Below, in pieces: positions 13,401 to 27,924 of a stretch of DNA of 64,000 bases; within the stretch, counting starts at the first letter, position 1, and the number at the start of each line of letters is the position of its first letter. The notes beneath the pieces were generated by a model. The model made no database searches and had not been told where the DNA came from. It saw only the letters and a list, made by a program, of their open reading frames with translations. Source of the stretch: Balanoglossus misakiensis (Eukaryota; Hemichordata); contig CM082594.2 of the NCBI GenBank assembly GCA_040954595.2, positions 11,842,001 to 11,906,000 of the forward strand, read 5' to 3'. Both the position numbers and the translations under genes were made by a program.

Positions 13401-14853
13401 AATCAAAAGGACGTGTGTGTTCCTGTCATGTTTCTTTGTGTGAATGGCTTGTATTCCTGGCAAAGATTACTTGCTAATGACTACCATGCCATTAAAAAGC
13501 AATATTTGCCAAATTCCACCGGGATCGCAACATAGCCCATTTAGACCAACAATAATGCAACATATGTTAACGACAGATGCTTGACACCTCTTCCAAATGA
13601 AAACGCTCAGGAGAAGAATTTTGAAGGGGGAACAATTTATCAGCGACACTTTTAACTTTGCAGGAGTCAAATTGTAAGCGTGGGAGTATAATTATTGTTC
13701 TTGCCGCAAATCGACTTAACATCAACAGTGCCATTTACAAAATTGTTTGCTAGATAATTTGATGAGAAAATCAATCGAATGGTTTCAAATATGTACAATG
13801 TAAAATTGCGTTACAGATTAGATGGTGCCTGGGCGTATCTCAGTGGGAACAAAAAGTAGTACTGATGTTCAATGCAGTTGTCACATGCCACAAGTCATTT
13901 GGGAGTAGGAACACAGGCAAGACTATGACGTGCGAGATCTCGCTGCATCTGTCAGCTTTAAATTTGCTTAAGAAGTTAACCTTTGCGAGATAACTGTCAA
14001 AGTTTTGAAAACAACACGAAATAGTTAATTATTCAACCATTTCCTGTAAATTGTGATCACATGTAATAAGGAAAGGAGTTGATGTTAAAATTTTTAGTTT
14101 AGCTGTATATGTGCATGTGTATGTTTTTGTTTCTGTGATAACATAACAGCATGTAGGTGATTTTGGCAAGCACACAATTTTCATCATCAGAATATTTTCT
14201 GAGTGTTGATGGTACTAAAGAAGTTTATCGTCTAAGTGGCACAATTCTGTATGTAGCTTTACGTGATTTGAATGTTGTTTTTAGAAAAAAGTACCAGGAA
14301 GTAGATACTGCAAGGATACTTGTAACCGAGACACTCACTGCCTGGATGTTATTTTCGATTACAACAAATTGGCTAGCATCCAAAAATAATAGCCATTGAC
14401 ACCAGAAAGTGTAAAATTTGTATTGCACTCCAGTAATCCTGGCACAGAGTATTTCTGCAAGTCTTGCAAAATTTCTGGTGGGCATGTAAATTACATATTT
14501 CTTTCCATGTTTGTCCACGGGTTAACATGTCTGTACCTTCAGGCTAACATAGTATTACTCAATTTTCTGTCTGTAAATACCGGTACATGAAAGAGAGTCG
14601 AAATGTCACGACTAGTGGTGCAATATTAAATAAGCTGTAGTAAAGCCAAAAAGGATACAGGCATTAGATAACAGACGTGGCGGAATCTGCAACTTCTCGT
14701 CTCAAGGGTTTCTAGTTACATTGGTTTTGCTTTGTAAATCATTACTTCGGGTTCTTTTGGGGACTGCCTGGCGACAGTAAAAACATAAGCGACTTGGCAG
14801 CCGATACAGCTCCACTGTGATACTTTGCATTATAAGCAGAAAACTGCTTCAGA

Positions 14854-15106
14854 ATTAAATGGCACACCAAATTTATAAGTAATCGGACACCATTGGTTTT
14901 ACAGAAGAGGTTTTTTAAACCAAACACGACAAAAAATGATTGTAAAATACAAATATGCAAATTTCACCATAATTTGCACAATCCAGCTGGGAACCTGTAT
15001 ACCAAATGTCAGAGCAATCGGACAAACTTTACTCAGGTCACCCAAAGGAACCTGCACACTAAATTTCAAAGTAATCTGAAAAGCAGTTTCAGAGAAGAAG
15101 ATTTTG
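14854..15106. repeat. Dispersed repeat with three related internal units
   Basis: Three similar segments start near 14861, 14996 and 15050. Each has the pattern (C/T)AC-C/TAAAT-T-AA/AGxAATC(G/T)G; the first and third continue into a tail ending in (C)AGAGAAGA or AGAAGAGG. They are diverged copies of one roughly 50-base unit within about 250 bases. The composition and layout are those of a non-autonomous dispersed element. No terminal inverted repeats or target-site duplication could be assigned. Confidence 0.45.
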
Positions 15107-18100
15107 TATAATGACACAATCCATATGTTTTATGGAGTTGATTATTATTATACTGAGGTGGTGAATACAAACAGGTTCAAAACTCAACTCCCAAGGATGC
15201 AAATAATGAACTGAGTTAGCTAAACCCTTCATAATGTGTGTTCCCTGCTAAGTAAGCTTCTCAAAAGTAAATGACGTCAAATTTTCTGTTGGCAAATATC
15301 ACTACTCATGTGAAGTGATCGAAGACTGGTTTTATTTTTCTAATAGTCACATATTCCTTGAAGCCATTTGAGCATGATGGGCTTTGGCATTGCATTTCTG
15401 TCTGAAATGTACTGTGTTCGAGTTTTCTTCGCCTCCAGAAAATCAAGGCATTCTTAAAGTTCAGTGTGTACAATTATTATTGTGTTTCAAAGTGCACATG
15501 TTACTTCGGCTATGCACTTTCAAAGGCCTTTAACAGTGCTTGAGCATTTGGTGACGACGGGTCTCGGGTTCTAGACCAAGTGATTACCATCATATCATTT
15601 TCTGTTTTTTACACATACATGTTATAAAACTGGGACAAGTCAGCTGTGGACGATGACATATATCGTGTTGAAATTCAGCAACTAAGGTAGCTTTATTCAT
15701 GATCACGATGTCAATTATACTTGGGCTATTTAAAGTGATTATATTTGCGTTAAGCTCACCAGTGCTATACTGAGGTTCATTATTTTTCATACAATTGATC
15801 CTCATATGTAACTGCATGAAAAACTCTTTCTCAATTCTAATGGCATATTGGTGGTTGATGGTATTCAACAGAGACTTTCATTTTCCCTAGCACCACATTT
15901 CATGAAACACAGTGTAACTCATATTAGTGTTTTCTTTAAATCTCACGTATTATTCTGTAACAGGCCGAGCGGAAAAAAATTACAGATTACCTTCGAGATG
16001 ATGTTTACCGTGTTTGAATATTGCCATTTTGATAATGGCTGGAGTGAACTAAGCATGGGTATTTTGGTTCGGCTCTTGCGGGGGATATAAGTGAAAACAC
16101 AAGCCTGTATTAATGCAAGGAGAAAAAGTGACCTGACCAACAGTCATTGGTTGATATCGAACGTAATGAAAAGAATGTTTTTCCATGGTGGCATAAATAC
16201 TAAAATTGGGGATGAGGGATTAAAAGGTGTGGGCGTACATGCAATAAAAGCATGTAAAGAGTGGCAACGCAATACTTTGTGAGACATTCATTTATGCAAC
16301 ACCCTTCCACACGTTCTTATTTTGAGTTGAAAGTACTAAATCATCTGTATTTCACTTTACAGTGGAGCTAAAAGCAAGTTATATGTGGTGAACGTGATAA
16401 ATCACAAGGGACATAGAGGTGGTGATAATTACTGCATTATGCAGACATGATCTATTTAATATCTTTACGAATTGCTATGGTTACTGTACGTTTGCCTTTT
16501 TCATCATTAAAATATTTCACTACACTTAGCGGATCTTCACAGGACTGCTTTGGAGTTTGTATGCAACGCTGAAAAGCATTTGTCTGAAATCCTGTCAGAA
16601 AAATCCCAACATTCATCATGGTATAATGAGTGTTGCACACAAGCACTTTAACTTAATTTGAATACATTATAAATAAGCCATCAGAATTAAACAGTCACAC
16701 ATTCTTTGATCAGAATTACTCTAAATCAAAGCACACAAAATTGACTGAATAAGATGGGTTGTTTTTATCACTCAAAACATTTCCGTTTTGCGAAGGAATG
16801 GTTTCTCTCTGTGAGTCAGTGATAGGCTTGCGAAAAGCTCACAAAGCCGTGAAACCATTATTTGTTGTTTTCAATTTCTGGCTCACAGATCGAATAAGTG
16901 CAAACAACTGTAGCACAGCCTACAGTAACCAGGAAAATGTCATCTGGACAGTGGTTGAAATCAACCCACACATTTTCAACCAGTACGTGTCCATGACTAG
17001 AAAAGCATTGCGTTTATCTTTTAAAGGAAGTGATGGTGAATATCATTGTATCCACTGGGCATGTGGTGCTTTCAACAGTAAGGCGACGTGTATTGCCCTT
17101 TAACGAAATAAACAAGCATCCATGCAACCATGGTAATCGTAAATGCAACCATGATAATCGGAGTCAGAGTTGTAATTCACCATCTAATCTGAAGAATGTT
17201 TTTGCCATGACTAACTTGTTGCATAAATGTTTAAAAACGTGTGATACGTGGAATCACAACCAGCCAAAGGTGTTGTCGTTATCTATTTTGTACTTCTCGC
17301 CCATATATGATGTTTCACAAAAGTGTCACTCAGGTTACACTTGAATGTACACAAAATGTCTGTGCAAACATGGTGACGTCATCTATAGAATGATGCATGT
17401 CCTGACTATTCTCTGTGTATACGCATATACGTTGAGGACGCACTCGTGGAGCTGCAGTGATCTGTTATGCAAATCACCTGCGATATTTGACTGTCTGATT
17501 TGATACGGTTGGTTTATTACTCTATGCGTTTCAAGCGAGGACGTGTCAGAACTTATTCCATTTTCGTGCTGAGGGCAACCTGAGGTACAAGGTATGTAAA
17601 GTGGGGTATAGCATTGAGCTGTATCACGTAAAATACGGACAGAACTTAATTCCCGGTAAATAATCTTCTCCCACTTAGGATTCGGTAAACATGATGGCGA
17701 TCAAATACGGTAGTTGTTGTACTCATTACCAATAATTACACTGTACCAAGAATAGTCTGACAGTTCTCACAACTCCATGCGAATTTGCTAGCTCCGATGC
17801 ACACGCAAACTTTAGAGCTGCTATGGAAATACTGATTTTACCCCTTATCCATTACTATCACATTAACAAGTATTATAAGCGCAAACATGAAGTGTTAAAA
17901 CTTTGTACTATCTTAACACAGGTTTCACACATCTTGTTTTCTCATACGTTTTTTTTCTTTACCACCCACATTCACAAACGTATACTTGAACCCGTTACAA
18001 TCAAACGCAATGTTTATGATATTATCTCCCTTTCTTGTTTCCGACAGAAGTTCTAAGTATTGTTTTAAATAAATTATTGGCCACTGTCTCTGTTGAAAGA

Positions 18101-21100
18101 TTCCCGCTCATCAAATATTCATTCTTCCTGCTTTATTTTCTGAGTAATATTACAAATCTCATAGACGTCAACTGTCTGGAAGACATGCTTTTAGACATCG
18201 AAAATTGCATAGACATTATCTATAGCAGATCCAAAGCCTTAATTGAACAGTCGGAAAGTAAATAATTCAAATACTTATAACTTTAACCCTTGAAATGCCA
18301 AATATAAACGTCATCTTGTGTCATCTTATCTGCCGATTGGCACTTTTTCCAAGAAGAGGAAGAATGGTAAAGCAATCCGATAAGTGATATTTGTGCGAAA
18401 ATGTTTTTTACTGTAGGCTAATTCGTATTCCATTCATTTGTTACGTTTTATGATATGGTTCCTTTTGTGCTTAAAGGTGGTGGAAGTATCCCTTCTTTCT
18501 TTCCCCTAATCCAAATTAAATAATGTGATTGGTTTTTCTCATTTCTCCGTTTCGTGGAAGTATCACTATCTGTTAATAAACTTTCGTATGGCGAAATAAA
18601 TGAATTAATAATTCAGTGGCGGCAAAATTGAAAATGCATATTCAAAAAGGGTATTCCATTTTCGAAAATATAGCCCTAGGGAGCACCACATTCATTTCCT
18701 GCTTAATTTAATTGAAAATTTAGTGGTATATACCGTACTTGTGATACAATGTATTTTCAGTATCAACACGTTAACGAAACACATGTTAACAAATGCATGT
18801 CTATATTGCAACTACAATCAACATCAGCTATGCATCATCCTCATCAGATTGAATGAGGGAATTAACTGGAGAGAACACAAGGTATGAGAACAGTCAAACA
18901 GAATTCGACACACTGTCTTTAATCCCAATAGATGATTTTCTGCTTACTGCAAGATCTCGCTAGACAATAATAACTGTAGCAACGTGTTGGTAGTTATGTA
19001 ATACAATCAAGATTGTGTGAAACTAGAATAGGTGCAGAATTGAATAAAAAATGGAATTGCTGTGCCCTTTAATAAGATAGAATGGGAAGGATAGCAAATG
19101 GTGTTCCTTCTATAGAAAGTAGCCATTTGACTTTCCTAGTCTTACATTACTGCATACACCAATGTAATATGGTTTCCTTCAGCATTTCTCTTAGTTTATC
19201 TAAAACCATTGTCATGATTAAATGCATTTTCTATACCATTCTCAAGCCCAACTCACTGAGCCCTAGCTTGCTGATGAAAAGTGCAAAAAGCAGGTCAGAA
19301 TATAGTCAGTTTAATCCAGTCTCCGGCAGTAAACTTTTATGTTTGAATATTACGTCAGAAGACTGTCTTTATTTTGTGAGAAGCATTGTCAACAATTCTA
19401 AGATGACTCGGGTTGACAGGCTTACAGCTACAGAGGAGCGTTCAGTTGGTAATATCAGTAAATCACCACCAATTGGCAAGCTCAGGCAGTAAAAAACTTA
19501 AACACACAATGTTCTCTAAGTTCTGTCTCTGCCATAAAGCATGTAGCATTACAATGAACCGCCGCCTCGCATCAGCAAAAAAAACCCACTCAATATGTGC
19601 CCTGTCAGTTCATCCAGACACCAAAGCCTTCAATGAATTTTAGGAATGTTTACAGATTATCATCTTCTATCTGGCAATCATAGGGAAAAAGATACATACA
19701 TATTCTATTGCTGTAGATACCAAACTCCCACTCAAACCCCCTCCAGGAATACTGCAACCATGATTAGCATTTCTAATGCAGAAAACTTTAACGACCAATA
19801 ATAAAGTCCAAACTTCCTATTCAAAACAATATTCATCCCACCGTGAATGTGAAAACAGACTTTACACTTTCTCAACCATGTGTGGTAAGGGCGCCCTCCA
19901 ATCTGACGCATCGCCACGCGTCACCGATTATTAAACAGATATGCAGTGATAGTCATAAGGTACACTTTCCGATGTAGTCTCGACGAGCAGTTGTCTCGTG
20001 TAACGCATGACATTTAAAGAAGACCAGCAGCAAAAAAGGTATGTGACTAAGTTGACCAAACGTTTCACTATCATTTTCGAAGACCGTTTGAGTGATTTTC
20101 ATGTATAATGTTAGCCTTTAATCAAATTTTTCTTGTGAATATTTGTGATTATTTGAAAACTAACCAATTTTAAATGTCATCCTTCATAACGAAATAAAGA
20201 ATATTCCTTAGCAGAACTTAGTGCTATGTAAAAATGTAATAGAACACACTTTTTCCATGCTTCTTACAAACCTCCATCAATTAGGGACATGTTTCCTCGA
20301 CAGGAGATTATTTAGTATAGTATAAACAAAACATTGTTTGTAGATAATTTTCTTAACAATTTCCAAGGAGTTTATTGTATGTTTTGATGTTTGGAAATAT
20401 TTGGAAGCATTTTATTTTTCAAAATCAAGTATACTGAAAAAGTCCTTCATACATTCTTAAAACATGAATTTGTTATGACTAAATGTCACATCATATCCAG
20501 ATTTCTCTGTTTGACGTGAGCTAAAACGTGGTTCCATATTTATGCTGATCAACCTACATACAGTGAAAACAAGAGTTGCTTTTAATGAACATGGGTTTTG
20601 TATAACATGGTAGAGAAGTCACCTCTTAGGTCTTAGTTATTTTAATCGAGTTGCCCCTGCCTGTGTTGGAACAATTATTTCACAAGATGTCTGGCAATTT
20701 GATATCTTACCATTGCAGTTGCACTCTTTATTCGTGCATTTCTTTATATCTGGATTTAATCAACGTTCATTCCATTTTCTGCTCGACCATTTAAGCACCC
20801 CTATTGGCTTTGTGTTACGACAATTTCGATGATAAAGTGGAGTTTCAATACGAGCGCTTGGCAACATCGCCTAGTCGGTGTTCCATCTTGAACATGATTA
20901 GCTTTGTTATAGTACTTCCGGAAAGAAAGGAAACAGATGCAATAATATTTCTATTCTATAAAATACAAATACAGAAATAATATTATTTTCGTCAATATAA
21001 AATATTTGTTTGTGTGGATTTAGTCAAATTCTGCTAACAGAAATAATTAGAAAAATATCAATGGTTACCTTGAATAACAATGATTATTATTGGCCTTGGT

Positions 21101-24100
21101 TTGATGTCATAGTAAGTATATTTTCCATATCAACTTACAAAAGAATTCATATTTTCATCAAACATTTGCGTCAGTCAGGCTAGCTTATTTGACCTTATGT
21201 TCAAGTCAACATTTTGAATGTAACATGCAGCTATTTTCTATATTTTGTTCTGTTTATTAACTGTGGTTTCTGGTTCTGCATCATGGTGTGAACTAAACAA
21301 ATTGAATTCAAGTCCGAACTACACAAGTCAACAGCATTGACTAAACCATTACTAAACTTAGTAAATGAAAATCTTAAACCACTCTCAGCAACAATTTCTA
21401 AACCTATTAAGCCTTTTCATCATGTCTATTATGAAACTGATTAAATCTTTAGCCATTTTCTGCGCAATGTCTCCTCTGGCTAATGATGTTAGTTACTGAT
21501 TTTAAATCGAGTTTCTAGTATTAGAATACAGTAGAAAACAATTTCTCATAGAGTGGATGTTTTATCAACAGGTTTCTTATTAACTATCTCTTTGTAAACG
21601 AATGATGAATGGAGGCTCTTTTGTCAAAGTTTAACTGTTCTTTCAGGACTAGGATCTGTGTCTGGAAGGTTCGCATGAACAAGGCAGGAGAGTAAAAAGT
21701 CCCTCAGATGGTCTAATTGTTGCGAATCGTGTATTTGAACACCTTATTTAAATGGTAGCCATGCTTTGGTATCATTACCTTCAATTTGGTTATTCTACTT
21801 TAAAGCACATATTAAGAAATCAAGTGCACAATCCTTAAATTACTTAATCTGTACATTAATGCTACACGTTAAACAAAGTCTTCAATCAGACCCAACGTAA
21901 GATGTATAAGCTGTTCGAAGGTTTAAAGGCAATCTAAGAAAGCCAAAGCCATACAGTGAGATGATCTAAAAATGCAATTTGGGAACTTCCCCTCGACCTC
22001 TTTAGTCTCTGACCATCTCTGAGCTTTGTTTGAATACAGATATAAATGAGTAACTGACCGTGAAGTATATGATGTTTGTGAATTAAATGCCATACATGAC
22101 TTGGATGGAACCCATACTCGCGTTTCAGTGCTTGGAAGCAAATAGAGCATGAATGTAATTTTTGAAATTATGGCACAGGTTTTCAAATATTATACGTTAC
22201 AAATATCAAGCAAATATCAATATTATTTGTAATGACAAGACTTCAGTATATTGTTAACACTCTCCTGACCGCTTCGTATGTATTTTACTATTTTCCACTA
22301 CTGCACACAGTGACTAATGACAGTCGTGTCTATTTAAGACAGTCTACGCATTCTTTGATATGATATTATCCTAAGGAAGGTAATTGAAAACTCCTCATTC
22401 TCTCGCTCTAATAAACCCTCGACCAAATTGTAAGGTCAAATATTTGAAGAGCACTTACAGCCGCGATCAGTTTTCACTTTTAAATTAATTGAATGTATGG
22501 TGTATGCTTCCCGTCAATCAGTTGGAGTTATTTGAAATAAAAATACAGTAGGCCAGTATGCAGTGCATAATGTTCCATAAAAGATGATCGAGTTTCGCTC
22601 TCATAGCAGTTGACGGATGGATGCCAATTGTCTGTGTGAACGGAGTCATTATGTTGATGACTGCTCAAAGGGGCTCTTGCTCAAACACTCGAGCTATCTC
22701 CATCGCGGCCAGAACAGTCTTTATCGCATTAGCAGAATGTATGCCGGTTCAACTGCTGTCTGGCTGCATAATCAACATATGCAGTCAAGCCGTTTGTCAA
22801 ACACTTGTCAACTTTGTCGATACACCTCAAACCTTCAGTTGCCAGCAAACCCATGCAGCTGGGGCCTGTTCTCCCCAGAGGCTGCAGGAATTAATCCGCC
22901 GTCAATAGAAATTTCCCACTGCGATTTAGAGAATGAATCTGGGCTCTATCAATCAAATTGACAATATAGCCCTGGCACATGTGTAGTTACACACATCTGG
23001 TTTAAGTTCAGAGGTGTCTCTTTCCCCCTGAATTTATACAATTCGTTGAATATATGAACAGTAAATTGTGCGCATTAAGTATGAAGTCGTGGGGACTACG
23101 TGACTTGTTAAAAAGTTTGTGGCAAAATTACCCATGGTAACAAAGCAATTCAAGTTCATCCAGTGACTTGAATGTAATTTGTGTGATACCACACGCCAGA
23201 AAAATAATTCAATTTGGGCCTCATTCCGTAAACCCGCAGAGATTCACAATCACATAATATAAAACCGTCTAATCAAACACGGAACCTTCATCTCTTCTAA
23301 GTGGAATAAGAGCGGCAACCTACTATATTGTCATGGAAACAGATTCCTTCCCCACAATTAGATACAGAGTAATATCAAAGTTTATTTAAGGGTCTAAGAC
23401 ATTCACCGGTATTTCACATGCAACACCTTGGTGCTCATAATGCACGCCAAGAAAGAAAGAGTTCTCCTTGTATTTAGGACACGTAAGGCAATCACCCCTC
23501 TTCACACATCTAGCATATGTTGCATACAACCTTGGGCAAGATATGCTTTTGACTGGTTTCTGAAGTCCTGCTTGGCGCCCACAAGCAGCATGCAATTCTA
23601 CCTCTCACGACTCACTTCTTTACCCTTTTCACAAACCTCTCCATTTCACCATGAAATTGTTAATTAAGATACACCCGCAAATGCATATAAAATCTACAGC
23701 ACTGACGCCGGAGATGTGATAAACGCGATAATTCAGCGCAATTATTCAAACGCGGTTCAGTAACAATATTTTCTCACAACTAGATCGACCAACCCATGTA
23801 GACTACAATGTGTCTCGTGATTGACGTTTGATTTTGTTGAAATAAATGTCACACAATTGTTTATATAGACAGGGATCTTGGGCTAACTGCTCATGTTGGA
23901 AAAACAGAACGCCGACGATGGTGCTAATAATATTTGGTAGAATACAGATAACACATACTCCTCTGTGTGCATCAATACAATTACGACATTCGCATAAATA
24001 AGACAGACATGATTGTCCAGCGTAACTATGGCAACTGGGTAATTCAACTGATTAACAATTTATATCGTCACTGCAAGTAATGCCACTTGAAGAAACCGCT

Positions 24101-24504
24101 GATTAAGTCAAATTTTCATCAATCTTCAAATTGCTGTTCAGTTGAACCAAACAGATAGATACCACGTGCTAGGACACATCTTATATTGAAAAAAGCGGCT
24201 TTGTGAATGCAGCATTCCTAACAGCCTTACATGCTGAGATGTAACAATTTTGCTTACATCTTCACATCAGCAACACGCCTTTTATTATGACACCATTTGG
24301 ACATGGTCACGAACATATGTCCATTATGCACAATGCAGTGTATGGCAATGAAGACATTTTTCTCAAAACTGCATGACTAAACAGATATGTACGGCATTAA
24401 ATTTATATTCCTATATTCCCTAGAACCGCGTGCTTAAGGTGAAACATGTCGCATGACACATACTGGCATCAGTCAACAGAATTGAATTATGAAGTGACAC
24501 ATAC

Positions 24505-24910
24505 CATTGTTGTCAATCGCATTTTGTCTGGGAGATTGTTGGACTTTCTTCAACACACAAGGAGTTGCTGCAACATAAAACATAAAACCCATTGGTAATT
24601 TAAATGATAACATTCCACCATAACTAAATTAGTCAGTCTATCCTTGGGAGGGTATAAAGCAAAGTGGGTATATGAGAACCATGCAGTGTTTCTCTTAAGG
24701 GTACGAGTGTATCAATGTAAAATGGCCCAATATACAGTACGGTTGACATATTTTTATCATGCATGACCTCAAAAACAGGTTCATCTAAAAGAAGGAATTG
24801 TGAGCAGCATGCTCACTTACCAGCGTGACATATTCATCTAATCCATCATAGTATTCTGAACCATATTTCCTTTCATTCTGATTTGGACCTGACGATGACT
24901 GACTTAATTT
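24505..24910 (-). other. Two tentative minus-strand exons with a tyrosine-rich tail
   Basis: On the minus strand 24910-24821 is bounded by a TTCACAG acceptor and a GTAAGTG donor. It is exactly 90 bases and open in only one frame, including YGSEYYDGLDEYVTL. Next, 24567-24505 (63 bases) has a TTTTATGTTGCAG acceptor and a GTATGTG donor. In the phase set by the first exon it reads QLLVC then stop, so it would be a terminal exon. The Tyr-rich acidic tail could be a cytoplasmic signalling tail. I found no upstream domain exons, so the gene is unproven. Confidence 0.25.
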
Positions 24911-27899
24911 CTGTGAACATAAAAGGAAACAACCTCCATAGGAAAGTAAAATCTTAACTGTAATGTCAAACGGTTAACTAGAAATTGACCCATAATCACA
25001 TTTAATAATTTTAATTTTGACCGCAAAATAATGAGGTTTCTGTTTTCAGCAACTTTAAAGAGCTTAAGGTTGAATGTCTGTCTTCTGTTTTATTTGGGGC
25101 TAAATTCACAAAGAGGAGATTAAAATACAGGGCCTACATTCACCATCTCATCCAAAACCCCACCTCCATTATGATCTGCCCATGATATAATGCGTTAAAC
25201 ATGCACTTTCGAAGAACAGAGGTGATGTGGTAATGTGAGTCAAAAACTGCAAAATAAGAAGTGTAAATAGTCTATTAAAGAAAAGTTACAGTTCATTGAG
25301 ACCTGTCATCAGTAGCGTGAAATCTCTAGAGTGATTTCGCTACGGGGTAATCATAGTTCATTTGGTCCCAGATTGCAGTGAATTTCCAACAATGCGTGAA
25401 ACGGAAATGAAGTCGGTATTAGCATTTTGTAAGAATAGACCACATATGGCTTTTTCATAACAAATCAGGTGCCAATTTGAAGGCGGTAACTACAGGTCTC
25501 TTCTATAAAAACAAAAAGTCCTAGGCAGCTTGAAAGGCACGCAAAGGATGTTCATAACATTCTTCGCCAATTACCTATCATCTAACATAATCTCCCAGCA
25601 ATTAAATGATGAGACCCTGATGTAATAAAATCAGACTGTCTAAGTGTAATAAGATTACCTTTGTGCTTGGCAAGCAATTGCTCTAATACAAGTCATCAAT
25701 CAATTAAGCATCACCCTGAATGGCATTCAAGCATTTATATATACACATACACTCTGAGACCACTACGCTATATTTGACAAACATTTATTTTTTGTTCATT
25801 TGTCGCATAACAGTGGCGAGGGTACCAGGGTCATTTGCACTATCACAGGAAGGTGAGTTTGAGATTCATCATGGCCCCAGTGTTGTGCCCTGGAGTAGGG
25901 CATTCTGCTTTTCATTGCTTCTCCTTTAACAAGGAGTGTGGGTGCTGCATCCTGTTATTTGGGTTGTCTCGCTTCTAATTACCTTTGAGTTTCTGTCAAC
26001 TGATATTCATGTTTTATATGACTACTGGGCAGTACTTGCGAAAGGTTGTGGGTTAATTCTCTAATCATAAATGCTTCAGTGGACACACTGGATGACAAAT
26101 CTCGTGTAAATGTCATGCCCGCAAATACACAAATACAACACAATCTAAATATCCCACGTATCACTAGAAATATAAATTGTCACAGCAATTTTAAAATGTC
26201 AAATGATGTCAATTCTCACAGTGATGAACACTATCGTTCCGGAGCAGATGATGATAGTATAAAACATTGTTTCCTGTAATAACAAATATTCCAGGACACA
26301 TTTACCCCTCATTCAAGATTCATTAGGTAACCTGAGCTCCATCAAACATAACAGGTTACAAACAAGTTTCTTTATGACTCTAATATCTCCCTCATCTAGC
26401 ATTACATATCTGACGTTATTTTCGACCTTTTCAAAAGTCACAAGTTCAACAGTTATGGACGCATTTATTCTCCTTCATTAGGAAGCATTGATGCAAAGCA
26501 TTCAATTTATTGACACAACTTGCAGGTTACGCCAACAACAAAATCATATATTATTAATCGCCAGTGAAAGTGTAGGCTACCCCATGGTGGTTTGGAAGGA
26601 ACCAGCAAGCAGAGCAATATGAACAACTTCTTATCCGACACAATACTAGTAATATGTCATGCGATTCAAACCTCTTAACCTTATGCTGTAAAATTCAATA
26701 CAAATAAATATGACAGAAAAACCTTTAAGTCAAGTTCTTCAAGGCAGACAACTTCCAGTTTATTCCAACGTTGCTACGAATTTCTACTTTGCTATTCGAA
26801 TAGCATTGTGTGGTTTTATAAAATATTGTCAGAACGTAAATTGCAACAGAAAGATCCAAGTATTAATTTGACATTTTTGTTAACTTATTATTTTCTTTTA
26901 CTTGTTTACAGACAGAAGGGTCTCATGTAAGTTTACATTTGGAGGGTACGTAAAACAACAACGGGGAAAATAGAACTTCAGGTGCAACACAACATCGGCA
27001 AAAATCTACAGGTAGGTTCAACAGTATGAATAATCTTACAGATATACCAGGGCACTTGCAATAAGCTCACCAGTAAACCCAGTACTGTGCTCTGCGCATA
27101 TAAATAAATCGCAGATGACGGCTCTACCCTGTTCAATACAAGTTAAGAGGGACACGATTGAACAATGTACTGAACACGACTTGAGCAATCAAAAGCGGTA
27201 GTAACAAAGGGAAGCTCGTTAAACAACATTTGAGCGACAACTACATGAAAACGATCACAGTTCATACATCTCTTCATTTGGGAGAATGACATCAAGCATT
27301 CGAGCCACAAATAAAATAGCAAGAAAACCATAACTTATCTCTAAGTGCAAGTTAATTAAGCTCTTCGTTTTGGAGAAGGAAATTGAAGAAGGTTTCATGT
27401 TACCCCAATCTGTCAAGTTGCATTTGGCAGATGGACAGTATACTGAGTCATAATGGCACATGCAATTGTCATCTTAAAAAATTCAAATCATATTGAAGAC
27501 TTTCTTTGCTTATTATCTTCTGGGATAAGCCATCTCCTTTTAACAGAAAATTACAGATGACATGGGTACAATATGCCACTATGAGTATTGACTCAAATAG
27601 AAATTATTAATAACTATCTGAAAATGTTGATTTACACGTATTTGGTGCATTTATATCACACAAAACTGAGACATTTCCATTCAAACTACCAGAATGAAAT
27701 GGATGCAGTGTAAATGGAAAAGAAACTCACTATCAAGCGAATATGCTGACTTCGGATGAAATGAGTGCAATATCTCGGTGGAAGCAACACATCATTATTG
27801 ACTATAATAATCGAATATTCTTGTTACTCCTTCTACATCGATACTGCATATAATTTAAAGATTGTAAATTTTGAACTTGTTGTCTGTTAACTTATTTCA

Positions 27900-27901
27900 G
27901 A
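27900..27901 (+). other. Probable 5' UTR splice acceptor of the GPCR gene
   Basis: A pyrimidine-rich stretch ending in TTATTTCAG stops at 27900, 24 bases before the GPCR ATG. This is a typical acceptor, so the receptor mRNA probably has at least one non-coding 5' exon upstream that cannot be located here. Confidence 0.5.
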
Positions 27902-27924
27902 AACACAGGTAAAGAGAAAGGGTC

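Larger units (their letters stand above)
4550..27899. other. 23-kb gene-poor stretch
   Basis: Open frames up to about 136 codons occur but none has recognisable domains or paired splice signals, except two tentative minus-strand exons near 24.5-24.9 kb. The upstream region of the death-domain gene, and possibly 5' exons of the GPCR, should lie here but cannot be placed. Simple repeats and one dispersed repeat are listed separately. Confidence 0.55.

Noticed and set aside
22617-22961. Two overlapping plus-strand frames of 114 and 95 codons
   Set aside because: Different frames over the same sequence with no recognisable domain or splice signals; probably chance.
25814-25852. Plus-strand micro-exon candidate between a CATAACAG acceptor and a GTGAGT donor
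   Set aside because: Only 39 bases and open in several frames, with no partner exon.
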